DNA from: Actinomycetes bacterium
GTDB taxonomy: Bacteria; Actinomycetota; Acidimicrobiia; Acidimicrobiales; Palsa-688
NCBI GenBank assembly: GCA_021798075.1
Contig: JAJZYO010000136.1
Span: 1-6,016 of the forward strand
Length of the DNA: 6,016 nucleotides
Reading direction: 5' to 3'
The notes below the pieces were generated by a model. It had not been told where the DNA came from, ran no database searches, and saw only the letters and a list, made by a program, of their open reading frames with translations. Below, one piece after another: positions 5,114 through 6,016 of the stretch (position 1 is the stretch's first letter; every line of letters starts with the position of its first letter). Made by a program: the position numbers and the translations under genes.

Positions 5114-6016
5114 ATGACTCTCGTCCAAGAGCGCCCCCAGCGCTTCGAGCAGCCTGAGCGGCGCCTCACAGAGTTCATCCCCGGCCCGAAGTACAAGGGC
5201 CTGCTCGCCTACCTGACGAGCACCGACCACAAGCAGATCGGGATGAACTACATGGTGACGAGCTTCATCATGTTCCTGGTCGGCGGGGCAATGGCGATAC
5301 TCATGCGGGTCCAGCTCTCGGTGCCCAACAACAACTTCGTGTCGCTCGACACCTTCGCCCAGCTCTTCACGATCCACGGCACGATCATGCTGTTCTTGTT
5401 CTTAGGGCCGTTCGCGTTCGGGACCGCCAACTACTTGGTGCCGCTCCAGATCGGGGCGCCCGACATGGCCTTCCCCCGCTTCAACGCCTTCTCTTACTGG
5501 CTCTTCCTCGGCGGTTGCGTTGTGCTCCTCTCGAGCTTCCTCACCTCCTCGGGCGCTGCGGACTGGGGTTGGTTCGCCTATGCCCCCCTGACCGAGGCCA
5601 TCCACTCGCCAGGGCCCGGCGCGGACATGTGGATCGTCGGGGTGGCCCTTGCCGCCTTTTCCAGCATGTTCACCGGCATCAACCTGATCGCCACGGTCTT
5701 TTGCCTCCGCGCGCCCGGCATGACGATGTTCCGCATGCCGATCTTCGTGTGGAACCAGCTCATAACCGCTTTCTTGGTGCTGCTCGCCTTCCCGGTGCTC
5801 ACATCTGCCCTGGTCCTTTTGTGGTGCGACCGTCACATGGGGACTCACTTCTACGACCCGACCCACGGAGGCCAGCCGATCCTCTGGCAAAACCTCTTCT
5901 GGTTCTTCGGGCACCCCGAGGTCTACATCCTCGCCCTCCCCTTCTTCGGTATGGTGACCGAAGTCATCGCGGTGTTCTCCAGGAAGCCGGTGTTCGGCTA
6001 CAAGGGCCTCGTCTTC
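5114..6016 (+). CDS. ctaD: Cytochrome c oxidase subunit I, 3' end outside window
   Basis: This is the catalytic membrane subunit of an aa3-type heme-copper oxidase, reducing O2 to water and pumping protons. The first 301 residues are visible; the family is usually 530-600 aa. The ATG at 5114 is followed by about 45 cytoplasmic residues, then about six membrane helices (near 46-66, 84-110, 125-147, 171-198, 213-237 and 260-285). His88 in [10 protein letters not shown] is a low-spin heme a ligand. The D-channel entry is D117 in GAPDMAFPR with Asn124 following. GHPEVY (266-271) supplies the CuB ligand His267, the gating Glu269 and Tyr271, which is normally cross-linked to that histidine. These mark an A1-type proton-pumping oxidase. 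The His pair for CuB, the heme a3 ligand and the K-channel residues lie beyond the window. It is co-transcribed with ctaC. Confidence 0.97.
   Translation, partial: MTLVQERPQRFEQPERRLTEFIPGPKYKGLLAYLTSTDHKQIGMNYMVTSFIMFLVGGAMAILMRVQLSVPNNNFVSLDTFAQLFTIHGTIMLFLFLGPFAFGTANYLVPLQIGAPDMAFPRFNAFSYWLFLGGCVVLLSSFLTSSGAADWGWFAYAPLTEAIHSPGPGADMWIVGVALAAFSSMFTGINLIATVFCLRAPGMTMFRMPIFVWNQLITAFLVLLAFPVLTSALVLLWCDRHMGTHFYDPTHGGQPILWQNLFWFFGHPEVYILALPFFGMVTEVIAVFSRKPVFGYKGLVF

Noticed and set aside
4850..5914. Minus-strand open frames opposite ctaC and ctaD.
   Set aside because: They are antisense shadows of well-supported CuA and heme-copper oxidase coding sequence, with no motif or ribosome binding site of their own.
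1..6016. Defence island, CRISPR array, mobile element or other novel multi-gene system.
   Set aside because: Every stretch is explained by six housekeeping genes and two short gaps. There are no spaced CRISPR-type repeats, no transposase or integrase motifs, and no terminal inverted repeats that I can see.

Overview
The window is GC-rich, densely coded DNA and reads as a chromosomal housekeeping segment of an actinobacterium (Actinomycetota). Three things point there: the order rplM-rpsI-glmM on one strand, frequent GTG and TTG start codons (five of six genes), and Cox subunits of the aerobic actinobacterial kind. The unusual long GlmS resembles what I remember from the class Acidimicrobiia, but that placement is memory plus inference and was not searched.

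Layout. On the minus strand, read from right to left, lie rplM (ribosomal protein L13), rpsI (S9), glmM (phosphoglucosamine mutase) and glmS (glutamine:fructose-6-phosphate amidotransferase). glmS runs off the left edge of the window. On the plus strand, diverging from rplM, lie ctaC (cytochrome c oxidase subunit II) and ctaD (subunit I), which runs off the right edge. There is no gene-free stretch over 300 bases. The two real gaps are 3705-3819 (rplM to rpsI, with two different tandem repeats) and 4273-4372 (divergent promoters).

How the genes work together. rplM and rpsI encode proteins of the large and small ribosomal subunits and form a conserved pair. GlmS makes glucosamine-6-phosphate from fructose-6-phosphate and glutamine. 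GlmM converts it to glucosamine-1-phosphate, on the way to UDP-N-acetylglucosamine for peptidoglycan. The two genes are 6 nt apart, so consecutive steps of one pathway are probably translationally coupled and co-transcribed with ribosomal genes. CtaC and CtaD carry the CuA and heme/CuB centres of an aa3-type terminal oxidase.

Most notable points. (1) The left third of the window (1-1890, minus) is one open frame from a TTG codon. It encodes a GlmS whose glutaminase domain is split by about 200 extra residues directly after the catalytic MCGIVAVL strand, with about 50 more further on. It is easily missed because it starts with TTG and has no stop in the window. (2) The divergent genes rplM and ctaC both have a -10-like hexamer 8-9 nt before a GTG start and little or no Shine-Dalgarno sequence, which suggests leaderless or near-leaderless mRNAs. 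(3) The rplM-rpsI spacer holds a 15-bp tandem repeat next to the rpsI ribosome binding site and a 17-bp duplication spanning the rplM stop codon. I found no mobile element, CRISPR array, tRNA, rRNA or convincing intrinsic terminator.
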